Below are positions 1 through 13,500 of a DNA stretch of 64,000 nucleotides, in pieces; within the stretch, counting starts at the first letter, position 1, and every line of letters begins with the position of its first letter. Under the pieces are notes generated by a model. The model worked only from the letters and a program-made list of their open reading frames with translations. It did no database searches and was not told where the DNA came from. The DNA is from Moringa oleifera (taxonomy: Eukaryota > Streptophyta > Magnoliopsida > Brassicales > Moringaceae). Position numbers and translations under genes: made by a program. The stretch spans positions 2,914,001 through 2,978,000 of the forward strand of contig JAJFZO010000863.1 in assembly GCA_021397835.1 (NCBI GenBank). Reading direction: 5' to 3'.

Positions 1-1995
1 ACCTATATGTATTTTAAATTATAAATAAATTTGGGATAAAAAATTAAAAAAATAATTATAATATTATTAAAGAAAAATATTTTAAAAACTTTAAAACAAT
101 AGTTTTTAAGATTTTAATCTTGAAGTATGGATTGGGTCAATTATATTCATAATGTTTCAATTTGGTTTGATTTATACATTTGATTATGAAAAATAATGAT
201 ATTTCATTGTTGAATACCTAAAAAATTACTTATAAGTTATTTCTTATGAATTTTTAAAATTTTTAACAATGTAAATAATTATTACATATATATATATTAA
301 ATATGTAAAATTTGTAAAATTTTTTAGAATGATAGTTTCAACTAATCTTTATGTTTTTAAAAAATTTAAATTAAAAACTTATTGTATATTTTAAAAATTT
401 TCGATACAATTTAAATTAAATTATTAAAAATATAATTAAAATAACTAATATTTTAATATTCAAATAAAAGACAAATATACTTTATGATTTTTATATTCAC
501 CCTATTATTAATTTTTTATATAAAATAATCTTTTCTTTTTTTAAAAAAAAAAAAGAGAGTGACACATGAAATGAATTTAGAAATCTTAGAAACATGGATT
601 CTATAATGGAAGGCTTAATACATGATGGGTGACTACACCTTTGTGGTTTTTTTCCAAAATGAAGAATCTTTGCTAATTAAATATGCTATTTCTAACGAAT
701 AAAATTCCTTAGCGTAACCAATTCATCGCCTTTTTATCTCTATGTATACCTTCTTAAGTTCGGCTTTTATATATGTGATTCTCTACAAACGACATTTTCC
801 AATTAAAATATCAAAGCAATTAGTATCTTTACATTAGGAAAATGAAAAAGGAAGAGAAGAAGATGACAGTGAGCATCCATGGCTTTTGTGAAGTGCATTA
901 AGAATATAATTTGACAGCAAGGTCCAAGCTTTAATTTTTTTTTTTTAATTTGTTGACATATGAGATTGCATATATATAATCGGTTTTTAAACTTTTTTTG
1001 GAGGTCAACTTTGATAACAATTTAAATAATAAAAAAATGTGGATGTTTGAATGATCTTAGAATTTTCGATCGTGGATCAAGAATATTATAAAAGAAAACA
1101 CATCGACATCTTTGAGATATTTATTATTGAAGAACTTATACCAAAAGAGAAATATTATCAGATTGTCTTTCTCTTCTTTTTTTTTTAAATAATACCAATT
1201 GGCTTAAGGTTTAAGATCACACTTGAATACGTTCGATCCTTTTATAAGTTGAATTTTTCTTGGTTGATGGTTTACCATCTTGTCGTATCTTCAATAACAA
1301 GAGAATCAAATTATAATGGATGACCCAAATTTGATTATGTTTAGTAATTTTATAATTTATTTAATATGTAAGAGAAGATAAAAAAAAAATATCAAAAGTT
1401 TGAACATCGAGTTGAATGAATTAAAAAAATATATAATTCTAATATCAATTAAAAGTAAATGAATATTCTAATAATTTTAACATTGGTTTTTTTTTTTTCT
1501 AAAAAAATGAAACTAAGAAATATTCATATGAAGGTAGAGAGAGCAAAGAATATGAATGGAACAAAAACCATCCAAGGGAAATAAGACGTATAGGTGGACC
1601 AAAATAGTAAGATCTTGCTGATCTAATGCTTGTGATGTGACCAAAGTAATGAAAATGCAAGCAAGTGTCACAAGCAATTTGGAGCATACTGACCCACAGA
1701 GAAATAAAGGCACAAGTTGATAAAATTTTTGAAGAACTAGATCTCTAAAAGAACTAAATGATCTCATGCATGATCGATAGAGATGGGGGTTTTAGAGATT
1801 ACCTAAAAATATCTGTTAATTAATAATTAAATAAAGGAATAGGATACTCCATGTGGGTTTGAAATTCTTGTAAAGATTTCTCAAGCTTTTCTTACAGATA
1901 ATTTACTAGTTCTTGGATCGATATATATCCTAAATGTTTCGTGGAAGTATAGTTACAAACAACAACTGGTTAAGGCTTATGTGCTTTTTGCCATC
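1..1995. other. AT-rich intergenic region upstream of the LEA gene
   Basis: Strongly AT-rich DNA with many short homopolymer and TA runs. I found no coding exon here that resembles a known protein. The part nearest the LEA gene presumably carries its promoter. The only notable open frame, on the minus strand near 1513-1767, has no support. Confidence 0.6.
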
Positions 1996-2002
1996 TATAT
2001 AA
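1996..2002 (+). promoter_or_regulatory. TATA box of the LEA_3 gene
   Basis: TATATAA lies about 100 bp before the ATG at 2100. It is followed by pyrimidine-rich leader sequence, as expected for a plant core promoter with a start site near 2027. Confidence 0.6.
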
Positions 2003-2099
2003 GTGAACCCTCCTCGCCCACGCTCTTCTATTCTCATCTACTTGGTCTCTTGGCTTTCTTTCCCAGTTCTTAATTTGTTCCCTCTAGGGAAATATAAAC

Positions 2100-2491
2100 A
2101 TGGCTAAGCTTCCCATCAAGAGCTTTGTCCCTCTAAGGTCAGTTCATCAAGCTTGTTTTTGGTATGCACATGCATCGTTCTCTGTATATTATAATCACCT
2201 TCGATGTTTCTTAATTTTCTTGTTGTTGATGATTAATGGCATTGGTTTTGTTGTGTTTGTTGCAGCAGACGATGGTATGCAGTCGCTGCAGAGAATGTTG
2301 CACTGCAGCTGGTGGCATCAGTGACGAGGAAGGCAACAGATTTGAATGCAGAAGTTGGCGGTGCGAAGAAGGATGACATATTCTGGATGAGAGATCCAAA
2401 GACCGGCAACTGGATTCCCGAGACTCACTTTGACCAAGTTGATGTTGCAGAGCTGAGAGAGAGGTTGCTTCCCAAGAAACAGAAACTTTAA
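2100..2491 (+). CDS. LEA_3 family protein (SAG21/LEA38-like)
   Basis: Two exons, 2100-2137 and 2269-2491, joined by an intron with donor GTCAGT, give 86 aa. The N-terminus (MAKLPIKSFVPL) is basic and hydrophobic, like the organelle-targeting start of LEA_3 proteins. It is followed by RRWYA, close to the RRGYA of the family. The C-terminal half has the family hallmark: a Trp before DPKTGNW, then PET, then a VDVAELRERLL helix. Family members are small stress- and senescence-induced mitochondrial proteins thought to protect against oxidative and drought stress; that role is family knowledge. The acceptor is a CAGCAG tandem, so an 87-aa form with an extra Ser is possible. A TATA box sits at 1996. 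Confidence 0.85.
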
Positions 2492-3203
2492 ACAGATTAC
2501 AGTGAACCACTCTGATAGACTTGAACAAATAACAGGGTCATATTATATCATGTTAAGTGATGACGCTTTCATTCTCCTCTCCATCCCATCTTTATAATCA
2601 ACTTTATAGTAAATTTTCTTTGACCTTGTAGCTTTTGGGTATGGTGATTAATGTGTAATTCTTTCAGTATTTTACTCTTAGATTCTCTGTCCTAAAAAGA
2701 TTATTTTCACTTTAGTCAAATCCTGAGAAGAGTTTGATTGATTGAATCAGAACCTCTGGTTATTTCCCTTAAAGTAATTGAAATCTTCCAATATGCTATA
2801 TTTAAGTCCACAAAAAGAGAAAATTAAATCCAAGCTACAACAATCTCCATCAATTCTCTGCACAGCTTAGGAAGTACAGTGCCATATGAATGCAATGTCA
2901 GAGAATAGGAGACCAGACTCAGCAATCAACCATAAGAGATCAATCATATTTAAAATTACATTTTCATGTTATATCTAAGACCTTGATCTACTTGCTCAAT
3001 AACATTAAGAGGTGATGCAAAATCACACTGAGAAGATGGGAAGGGCATCTTTCTGACAGCAAACTACAGGTTCCTTACTGTATAAGGTTCTCTGAATGCT
3101 TGGAATGTGAAAATGGTCACAAGGACATCCATGTCAATCCAAAACCCAGCGCACCTACAAAATTCTATTCCAAAGAATCAAATAAAACTGCTATCAATGG
3201 TTA
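2492..3203. other. Convergent intergenic region
   Basis: Holds the 3' flanks of the LEA gene (+) and the eIF2B alpha gene (-). No further gene seen. Confidence 0.6.
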
Positions 3204-6200
3204 CTATAGGTACAGCTGAATAAGCTCATCACTGACTACGGATGGAGTTAGAACGCCCAGATCCGTGAAGAGTAAAGTAAGATACTGAGGTGGAGTATAA
3301 TCCCGAGCAGATGTTTCAACCTCAACCTTGGATGGGATGGGTACTCCAAAATCAATGGGGCGTAAGGCAGGCCCCATGTCTTTTTGATCCAATGGATAAA
3401 GACGAGCAAACTGCAAAGAAAAGTAAACATATAACATGGTATAGGATTCAAAATTCTTCTGGTAAATGCAACACTTGATCATTGTTAATCCTCTAACAAC
3501 CGATCAAGGGTCAGAAAGAAAAAAGGAAACGCAACTCAGAATACCTTGTAACTTTCAGCAGCCACATACACTGGCTTGTTCATGCTTTGTGCCACCAGGG
3601 CAATCTGGTATGTTCCCATCATGTTAATTATGCCTCCGCTCTCGACCACTCCATCTGCTCCAACAAATACCATGTCCACCTCATCCATAGTATATGCCAC
3701 AGCAGAATCCAGTACGATCTTCACCGGAACATCAAGCTTAGCGAGCTCATTGGATAACCGTAGTCCTGTCCTGTCTGGCCTTCCCTCTGGATATTTCCAA
3801 AGCACGAAGAAAACCAGAAAAGAAGAATTCTGTTTTAAATAAAGTTCAATATGGATGGCAACAAAATCTACCTATGATTTATTAACAACATTTGGGACTA
3901 ATCTGCCGCACAACAATAGCCAATTAGGCAGATATGAAGTCAGCATTTGAGTTTCTTATGTCACAGTATGCACTTTGTTATTTGAAAAAGAAAAAAGAAA
4001 AAATCTCCAGAGATTCTGCTTAATGCCTTCCAGTTCTTGAAGATCCTCTAGTACACATGCAGCATATGTTATAAAACTGCACCAATATAAATTCAAGTCG
4101 TCTTGCAGCTAGGTGCCAACATTGACATGGTCAAACGCCCTGTTTACAGAATCTCAGAGGACCCAGATCTCACGTTTACAACAAATTGATTTAGTGCAGT
4201 ATACGCATATCGAAATGAAGATGAGATGTTATTCAGGATCAGAACCTGTGCAGAAAACTCGAAAGAGTTTCTTATTTTGTGCTGCTGTCTTCAGTACTTC
4301 CAGAACAACTCTAGAGAAGCCATGCACCAATATAGTGCAACCATCAAATATAAAATCTTGACTAAGCATCGCAATTATCCTTCGTGCCTGCAATATGGAT
4401 CAACCTTTTATTTCAGAAAGTTGGCCTAATAATTATTGTTAAATGAACAAGTAGCAAAAGTTACTCAGTGGAATGACATTCAGCTATAATTACCTTACAA
4501 GATATCTCACCAAATTTCTCTGCACGTTCAATTAAGCGAGACTTGGCTGAATTAAAGTCCTCATATTCTAAGGCGGATGTCCTGGTTACATATCGCATGA
4601 ATAGATCACATCCTGCTGTTAGAGAGATAGAGGTTGTGTCCCATGACTGAAAAGCGAACACACAGCAATCATTACCACAGAAAAAATTACAGGAAACCTG
4701 AAATATGGTTCTGCACTCTGCTTTTGACAACTTAAACAAGCAAGATATATCATATCAGCAGAATAACTATTCTTTTAGCATAAACAAACAAATATAACAA
4801 TAGCCACAACATAATCTCCGCTGTACATTTAAGTACGAAAGACTGGCGTCTCTCGTAGACATTTGGAAAATTTTCACCTCATTGCTGGAAATTATGTCAC
4901 CCAGCTTTCATCTCCCTGTGGACAAATCTCTGTTAGAGGGCCGTTTCATGGACTAATAACTTCACATTTCAGTAACTATCAGAACTAGTCCATTTATTCT
5001 CACTTAGGATGCACATACTAATTTGTAATTTTATCTTTTACCCAACCCAATTCTATCAAGATCTTTAACCAATGAATTTATGGCTCCATGGCATAAAATG
5101 CGTTCAAAAGTTACACTAATAAGATTTAAACTGGCCTACGTATAACGTATAACTAAATATAATCTAGGTTAACTAGAAATTTGATTAAACTCCTTCCCAT
5201 GTCAGTTTCTGAGATGTATATGTTGCTACCATTTGATGACCAGGTTCAAGTTCTTCATCATCTACGAAATACATCCACTGATTTTTATATCACAGATACA
5301 TATTCCAAGTTCAATATGAAAGCCTAGCTTCGTGAAGCACGTTACTCATTCTTCCTAAATTCAGCTTGCAGTGAACAGAACTTGAAATATAGATCTTAAA
5401 TGCAATCATCTAAACTATGAAGGAGTAACCATGCAATGGAGCACAGAAAAATAGCCACAAATAATGAATTTGAAAAGAGCATAAATGAACTCTAGACTTA
5501 AAATGCTTCAAACATCAGATTTAGACGAACTCTCTTTCTTTCAATCCCAATTGTTTTCCCCTGAAACAAAATCAACTTGCAGTGAAGAGAAGCAACTTTT
5601 CCTCCACAACCAAGACTTCTAGAAAAGATTATTTTGACAGACTCTGCTGAAATCAAAGTTTCACAAACAAAACAATAAAATTTCTACTAAAGATAACCAA
5701 ATCCGATCATTAGAAGACAGCATAAATCATCTGCATATAGCACCCTACCCGGACAAACAGCAAGCAGGAAAGCACCTCTCCCTGAAATAATCCAGTCCAC
5801 ATTTTCTATCCTACCCTAAAGCCGAAAAGGAATTCTCTCCCACAGTAAGTGAAGAAACTCATTCCCCCAGAAAAAAAATAATTAATTTTTAGCAAGCTCA
5901 ATAGGAAAAGAATCATGACGGTCAGTGAACTTATGCACCAGAACACAAATTTAACAATATATGTACAAGCACAAACGCAGGCACATAGAAAGAGGGTTCG
6001 TGTGTGCATAAGTGCGTCTGAACACTCACTTTGAGTGAATCCGAGGCTTTCTTGAGCTCGATTTCGAGCTCCATCATTGTGGTAGCCTCGCTGGCCCTGA
6101 TAACAGATGCCAGCGCGCGAATCGCGGCTACGGCCTCCGCCAAATCTGGCTGCTTCCTCCAGTTATTGAACTCCTCGATCACGCTGAAGGGTTTCCCAGG

Positions 6201-6485
6201 ACTGGCTCTAACGTCAGCGGCGGGGGAGACGGGTTGTTCCGAGTCAAGGTGGCTGCCAATGGCGGCCTGCGCCTGGGCCAACCAGTCGCTGGTTACCACC
6301 CCGTGGTGGGCCGCCCTTGTCTGATAGTAGGCCGAGATGGGGTTGGGATTAGGGTTTTGCGATGAGTCGGCCATGGTGGAAGAGAGAACAGGAGGGGAGG
6401 AGGGATTGATGGAAGAGGGGTTTGGTGGATGTACGGTGTCGTTTTGTCTCTTGTCGAGAACGAATGAGGCCGATCTCCACCACAT
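3204..6485 (-). CDS. EIF2B-alpha: Translation initiation factor eIF2B subunit alpha
   Basis: Five exons on the minus strand: 6030-6485, 4494-4646, 4246-4387, 3545-3786 and 3204-3410. Joined in frame they give 399 aa, or 362 aa from the second ATG at 6372-6374 (MADSSQ). eIF2B is the GDP/GTP exchange factor of eIF2; the alpha subunit belongs to its regulatory core. Seen: an N-terminal helical part with SAYYQTRA and ASVIRASEATTMMELE, then the Rossmann-like part with FIFDGCTILVHGFSRVV, TEGRPDRTGLRLSNEL, VDMVFVGADGVVESGGIINMMGT and PVYVAAESYKFARLYPLDQ. These match the eIF2B alpha/beta/delta family throughout. Intron 1 is about 1.4 kb. The upstream ATG adds 37 residues starting MWWRSASFVLDK; which start is used cannot be settled here. 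Confidence 0.93.
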
Positions 6486-9264
6486 CAAATCCCCTTGTGT
6501 TACTTCGCTTCTTAGTCGGTTTTTCCCGTCACTTTCTCGAGAACTTTTAATCAGAATAGTGAGGAAAAGCGAATATGCCGACAGCGGTTAGAGAGTTTCC
6601 GTCCAGTGCTTTAGCTTAACACAAAACCATGAAGTAAGGGTTTTCGCAGGAAATGAAGGGAATAGACAGTGGTAACGTCAAGGAGAAGGATGACTGCGTT
6701 TCAGCACAGTGAAACGACACCGTTTTTCTGGCGTTACCAGTTTTCACAAGGTAGTAGCATCTCTTCATGGGCGGACCCGAATACCTAGTCTGTTTCATCT
6801 AGCCCATCAATTCAAGGACTAAAGGGGCAGGAGAATGTTGGTCACATTTTAATCATAAAAATTCTAATTTATTTTTAATTTAATATTTATTTATCATATA
6901 AAATTTATATTTCTTTATTAAATATATTTAAAATAATTAATTATTTTATTTAATATTTTAAATAATATAAATATATGATGAGATCAAATATTATTAAAGT
7001 CTTTTAAAAAATAAGATCAGTCCTATAACGTCATCAAACTTTTAAAAAAAAATTAAAATTTAAACATTTTGGCACACTAACCAAAAAACACATCGAACAG
7101 CAATAACGAAAAGCAAGATCAATAAGATAGCCAAAATAGCCAACACAATCATCAAGGTACTTTGATACTAAAATACCAGCAGAACAGATGACATCAGAAA
7201 ACCAACTACTTCAACTGATCCGAAAACATGTCAACGTGTTACATACCCAGATAGATCAAATTTTATTCAAAGTAAAATGAAAAATCTATCCTTTCAGCCC
7301 ATTTTTATTTTAAAAATCAAGGTATGTTGCAAGTAAGTTGAATTCTCAAAATATGAAACCTAATCGAAATCTCTAGCATGAGAGGATACTCCAAGTTGTT
7401 TGACATCGGAGAGTACCTCAGTTGCTTGGCAGTAATCCTCAGATCATTATTTTTATTTTTTTGCAAATTCTCTATCTATCATTAATTCTTAACAAATCAT
7501 TTACACAATCATTGTTATATCTGTGTCTTTATTCAATTATTTAAAAATTTTAGAATAACAACAATATAAAAATATTTATAAAAAATTTCTAAAATAATAA
7601 ATAAAAAATATATATATTACAACTAATACTAAAAAGAGATATTATATAAAAAAGGAAGAGATAAATATATTACAATGAAAATATTAAAGGTATTGACTTT
7701 GACAAACTTAAACGAAATTTGTCCAAAAGGTAACTTTCGACACCAATTGGTTTAACTTGTAGATAATATTATAATGTTAGGAACGGTCAATTATATATAT
7801 GTGAATAAATAAAAATGAATTAAAAAATTACTTTTATTATAGAATCAAGTGTTTATTATTATAAAAACATTGTTATTTAATTTTTAAAAATATTGAAACA
7901 ACATATCAACACACCTTATGAACAAGATCTTCAATCAATAATTAGACAAAAATGCTAAAATATATATTAACTATATGATAATGAAAAGCAAAAACCAGAA
8001 AAGTACCAAAATTTTCAAATTCTAGAAGAAACCTTCCAAATCTTTCAAAAATTCTAGACGAAGCTTAGAAAGGGATAAAATTTATTGAATCGGATAAATT
8101 TACCGAATCAACTCCACGTGAGCCAACCCTTTTTATATAGTTCTTATTGCTATACAGATAATTTGATAAAGCAACAAAATTAGTAGAAATTAGTTTCCTA
8201 TTAGGCTTCTCCGTTGCAGGATAAGTATCAGCCTATTAAAGAAAGGATCAGAGCAATCTCTGCCAGTTGGCCTTCCTTTTCAAGCTTGCATGGCTGGAAA
8301 CTATTAGATCATTTACCAAATCAAGCCATTCATTTTTTACTTTCATAAGCACAAATTAATTTAGTTTTCTATGTTTGTTGATTCAGTCCCAAGTAAACGC
8401 TCCGCATCCATTTTTAATCAACTACACGACCGTATCTCTACTCGTAGTAAACTTAAGTTTCCACATTAATATTTAGTGCAATGTCGTAATGTGCGTCACA
8501 TTAAATTAAACAGATGAGTTTCATTTCCTCACGTCACACCTTAATGTTTATAATAATTTAATAAAATAATAATTTTATATGTTTTAATTATGCATATGGT
8601 TTGTGTATCTTAACTAATAACGGATTTCCTAATATTATATTTTTCATCTCTTATAATTAAGAGTCAACGATCGATATTAAGAGTTTACTGTTGTAATGAA
8701 GGGCGACTTCTCCGTTTAGAGGATAATAGTTATTTTTTAATGCCATAATTTTATAAAATAATTTAAATATTAAAAAGATTAATAATTCTTATCTTAATTT
8801 TATTTTGTTTGGATTTTTTAGGATCAATACAATGTATGTAAAAACATAAACATGAAGAATTGCTATGATTTTCTACTATGAGATTGAAATAAACATGATA
8901 ATTAAGAAAAATGATTAAAAATTAAAGCAAGAAATATTTATTTTTTTTATATTTTTTATTTTTGTTTCTTGCGAGGCGAGACTCGCTTGGCTGAAAGGCA
9001 GCAGTGATTGAGTGTCAATGTCAATGTCAATGTCAGTGTGATGGAAGACGCGTGCCGTTGACTCTGTGAGGCAACACCAAATGATTGACCAAACGCCACA
9101 CAGTTGTCCCTTGTCTACGTCGTTTCACGGAAAATAAGAGTGGTATGTTCGCAATTACAACTCTTTTTCATGTACTTTAAAGTAATTCTAAGACCATTAC
9201 AATAACCTATTCAGTGTTTTTTCTCCATGCACGAGCCTCTACGGTTGCTACCATGTGACCAGGC
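6486..9264. other. Gene-poor intergenic region
   Basis: Contains the eIF2B alpha promoter side and the FAB1 upstream region. The middle, about 6830-8960, is strongly AT-rich with no recognisable coding exon. No long terminal repeat or terminal inverted repeat was recognised by eye. Confidence 0.6.
9013..9036. repeat. Short hexanucleotide tandem repeat (TGTCAA)4
   Basis: Three perfect TGTCAA units and a fourth with one change (TGTCAG), about 230 bp upstream of the FAB1 TATA box. Confidence 0.8.
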
Positions 9265-9270
9265 TATAAA
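9265..9270 (+). promoter_or_regulatory. Candidate TATA box for FAB1
   Basis: TATAAA in the context GGCTATAAAGG. A start near 9295 would give a long leader before the ATG at 10512. The spacing is plausible, but no transcript evidence is available. Confidence 0.4.
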
Positions 9271-9294
9271 GGTCGCTTTCTTTGACGCGGAACA

Positions 9295-10511
9295 GAAACA
9301 AACGTTAAAACAGTCAATATTTTTGGAAGGGGGGAGAGAGACAGAGAGAGACAGACAAGGATAAAAAAGGATATCTATGGATATGCAGAGAGATTAAGTG
9401 ATTATGGCCCCGCTACAAACGAAATGAAGAGAATTTCAGGTGGTATTCCTTAGATATTGTTATTTATAGTACGTTTAAATCGAGAACAGAAGAATGGAGA
9501 TGCTTTCTGCGTTCTGAGGACCAGAAGCACGTGATCATGATGGGGAATTGAGGCATTCCGTTTTCGTTTGCCTTCTTTCTTGGAGAAGAAATACTGAATC
9601 TGCTTAAACATAGAACTCGATTTCTGGGTAGGGGGATTTGCTCCATTTCCCACCTACCCTTATTCACGGTTTGATTGCATACGTGGCGCGATTCTCCTGG
9701 CTTGCTGCTTCTTTTGTATTTCCTTCGAGAAGATCTTGATTGAGACGTTGTTGATTGCTTTTTCGAGGTAAATCATTTCTTTGTCTGATTTACGAGATTT
9801 TTTTTTTCTGGTTCAGGTTGTTGTTAACTTTGTCGGAAAGATTTGGTTCTTCTTTTTTTGCATATGGATAAAATGAGCAGCAAGCATATGCATTTTGCGT
9901 TTGCTGATTATTGACTGTTGAGTTGCTTTTGAATTCACGCGTGGAAGTGTCTGAGAACAGATGGGTCTTAGAAAGAAGGTGTTCTCCTTCCATTGGCAGT
10001 GGTTGAGGTGGTTTTTGCGTGGTCTATAGTCTTGGTGTTTTCAATTCGGTCTCTTCTTTTGTTTATACCCTCGTTTCGGAATTTAGGTTACTTCTTTTCT
10101 GGAAATTTAAGCGGTACCATTCATGAATTTACACATAGAAGCATTTCATGTTCGTGCAAAATTTTCGTTCATTATTCTAATTTTCAAGGGAATTGAAAGT
10201 ATTACAAATTCATTGTCAAGCTTTATCAAAGTAGCCAGTTGATTCTACTGCAGGGTAAGTCATTTCTTACATTAGGATGGAGCATTAGTAGCTGCCATAA
10301 TGCTGTCAAAGATTGATGCTCATGTAGGATCACATAAATTTTGACCTTGAAGGGTTCAAGGAGAATATGTGGTGTTAGGGATCAGGATCTTCTGAATTTT
10401 GATTGTCGGTTATGTGATGTGATTTTGTTAGAATTGCTGTCTTGGATAAGCTTCCTTAGAGGGTGTCAAATGAGAATAGCATAATGAATAGACTGGTATC
10501 GTCATGCCTAG
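9295..10511 (+). promoter_or_regulatory. Putative FAB1 5' leader with several short upstream ORFs
   Basis: If transcription starts near 9295, the leader has a run of tiny ORFs beginning at 9377 (6 aa), 9404 (7 aa), 9424 (9 aa, its ATG overlapping the previous stop as ATGA), 9494 (7 aa) and 9537 (4 aa). A good splice donor (GAG/GTAAAT) follows at 9768, with a candidate acceptor after TTCTACTGCAG at 10253. A leader intron is therefore likely, though its 3' end is uncertain. Confidence 0.4.
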
Positions 10512-13500
10512 ATGGATGCTCGGGAGAATAAAACGTTGTCTGAGTTAGTAACTTTGGTGAAATCCTGGATCCCTTGGCGCTCCGAGCCAGCTCATGTGTC
10601 TAGGGATTTTTGGATGCCTGATCAGAGTTGTAGGGTATGCTATGACTGTGATAGCCAGTTCACCATATTTAACCGCAGACATCATTGTCGACTTTGTGGC
10701 CGAGTTTTCTGTGGCAAGTGTACAGCAAACTCAATTCCTGCCTCTTTCGCTGACTCGAGGAGTCCTCCAGAAGAGTGTGAAAAGATTCGTGTATGTAGTT
10801 ATTGCTTCAAGCAGTGGAAGGATGGCATTGCTACTCCTGATAATAGCATCCCGGTTGCAAACAGGGACATCAGTACATCACCATCAGTGGATAGTATTGT
10901 CAGCACTAAATCTACTGGCACTGTTAACAGTGAAAGCTTTACTCTTGGTTCAATGCCATGCTTAAGTGGACCTTATCAACGAGTTCAATACTCTTCTGGT
11001 ATTAGCTCGCATCAGCCATCTGTACTGGAAACAAGCACATATGGGCAAGGCAAATTAACATCAAGAAAAAGCAGTGATCTTAAGGCAGACATGGGAGATC
11101 ATCCACATAGGTTGAACAGGTCTGATAACTCCCTCCTGTTTCTCTATGTTTCTGCTTTAAAAGGAAAAAAAAAAAAAAAAAACTCTCTCCTGTTATGCAC
11201 TTTCTGTTGCGATATTTTCCCTTTATATGCATGAGAACTGGATCAACTAAAGGGTCATTAATGTATTTTGACAGAAGATGTTTGATATTCTATGTTTGTA
11301 CCCACCTCTGGGAGTAGTGTATTCTTAAAATGTTATGTAAGTTTTATATACGTTAGAAAATATTCTGATTTACTAGTGTAAATGCAGTTACAGTGTATGC
11401 AGTTTGTCTGAAAGAAAATACTTTCCTTTTGCATCAGGAATGACAATGACACTGATGATTATGGTATATACCAAACTGATTCTGAAACAAGGCGTTTTCC
11501 TCCGATCAATTACTATAGTCAAGCTGAGTTTGACGAGATGAGCAATGATGATGGATCACAAAAGTTACATCCTGATGTGGAATATATTGACGCAAAAAGT
11601 TTAAGCAGCTCTCCGTTATTCCAGGACAGTTTTAACTCACCATGTTTGGAAGAAATACAACAGCCTGCGAAAAAAGATGAAAATGATATTGGTGATGAAT
11701 GTGAAGCACCTTCGTCTTTATATGCTGCAGAGGATGTTGATGCTGAACCTGTGGATTTCGAGAACAATGGACTTCTCTGGCTTCCTCCTGAACCAGAAGA
11801 TGAAGAAGATGAGAGAGAAGATGCTCTATTTGATGACGATGATGGCGGTGAAGAAGCTGCAGGAGAGTGGGGATATCAACGCACATCCAGTTTTGGTAGT
11901 GGAGAGTACCGTAACAAGGATAAGTCAAGTGAGGAGCACAAGAAAGCAATGAAGAATGTGGTTGATGGGCATTTTAGGGCTTTGGTATCTCAACTATTAC
12001 AAGTTGAAAACCTTCCTGTGGGTGATGAAGATGGACAAGGGAGCTGGCTAGAGATCATCACATCTCTTTCATGGGAAGCTGCTCATCTACTAAAGCCTGA
12101 TACAAGCACAGGTGGAGGGATGGACCCTGGTGGATATGTGAAAGTAAAATGCATAGCTTCTGGACGTCACAGTGACAGGTAATGCTGCAAAACATGTGAT
12201 ATTTTACATGTAAGCTATATTATACCACAAATTTCCAAACATACTCATAAAGCTAGACCTCTCATTAAGTAATCTTCATATATCACTTATTTGGGCTATA
12301 GAATTATTTAAGATTATTGCACTTTACCCTTATCTTTCAACCATCCAGTAGGGGGTTTACACTAAGTTACTGATTTAATTGATTATCAAACTTGTGGAAT
12401 ACGATACTTTCATGCTGAAGAGTCTGTGGCTACTTGTAAAATATAAAGAAATGCAATTATACAATCAAAATATTTGTAACTGAATGATTGGCTCACTCTG
12501 GATCCTAAGAGGTTTACTAAGCATCTGGGAAGCTCAAGGAAATTGATATGGGAACTTGACATGCCAATTAGAGAGAAAATTCTGTCCGTCCAACTCTGAA
12601 ACCCTTGCTTTTGTCCTGCTGCACCTCTTATGAGATGCTGTACCTATCTATACATGAGAAATGTGACAATAGCCAGTATCTGTCTTGCTATTATAATTTC
12701 AATTAAGCTGTGTGTGTTAAGTTTGAATAACTCCAAGACAGCTATTTGTTGTAGTCCCTTATATTCTCATGGTGTCCATGATTACTTAAGTTATCTTGTT
12801 TCATTTCCTTAATACTAAGTTTTTCTTATCTTTGGTCATGATTGCTTTGCTTCTAGTATGGTGTTGAAAGGAGTTGTTTGCAAGAAAAATGTGGCTCATA
12901 GACGAATGACATCAAAAATAGAGAAACCCCGATTGTTGATCCTCGGTGGGGCTCTCGAGTATCAGCGGGTTTCAAACCTATTGTCGAGTTTTGATACTCT
13001 GCTGCAGCAGGTTCTGCTTGTTTACCTTTTATCTATTTGCTTTTCTACATACTGGTTCCTTCCCCCTGCCCGCCCAATGTGTATAAACACCTATGCTTAT
13101 TTCCTTTAGTATTTTCCTTTGATCTTATGGCATTTATATCCTTTGTCCAGGAAATGGATCATTTGAAGATGGCAGTGGCGAAAATAGCTGCCCACCATCC
13201 GAATATCCTTCTGGTAGAGAAATCAGTTTCTCGATTTGCACAGGAGTATCTTCTTGCTAAAGACATATCTCTTGCTCTCAACATCAAACGCCCACTTTTA
13301 GAACGGATAGCCCGCTGCACTGGTGCTCAAATAGTCCCTTCAATCGATCACCTTTCTTCCCAGAAGTTGGGCTACTGTGAGAACTTTCATGTAGAGAGGT
13401 TTGTGGAAGATCTTGGGGCTGCCGGTCAAGGTGGGAAAAAATTGGTAAAGACGTTGATGTATTTTGAAGGCTGCCCAAAGCCATTTGGTTGTACTGTAAG

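Noticed and set aside
1513..1767. 84-aa minus-strand frame with a hydrophobic segment
   Set aside because: Begins with ATG but lies in AT-rich intergenic DNA, has no recognisable family and no promoter support.
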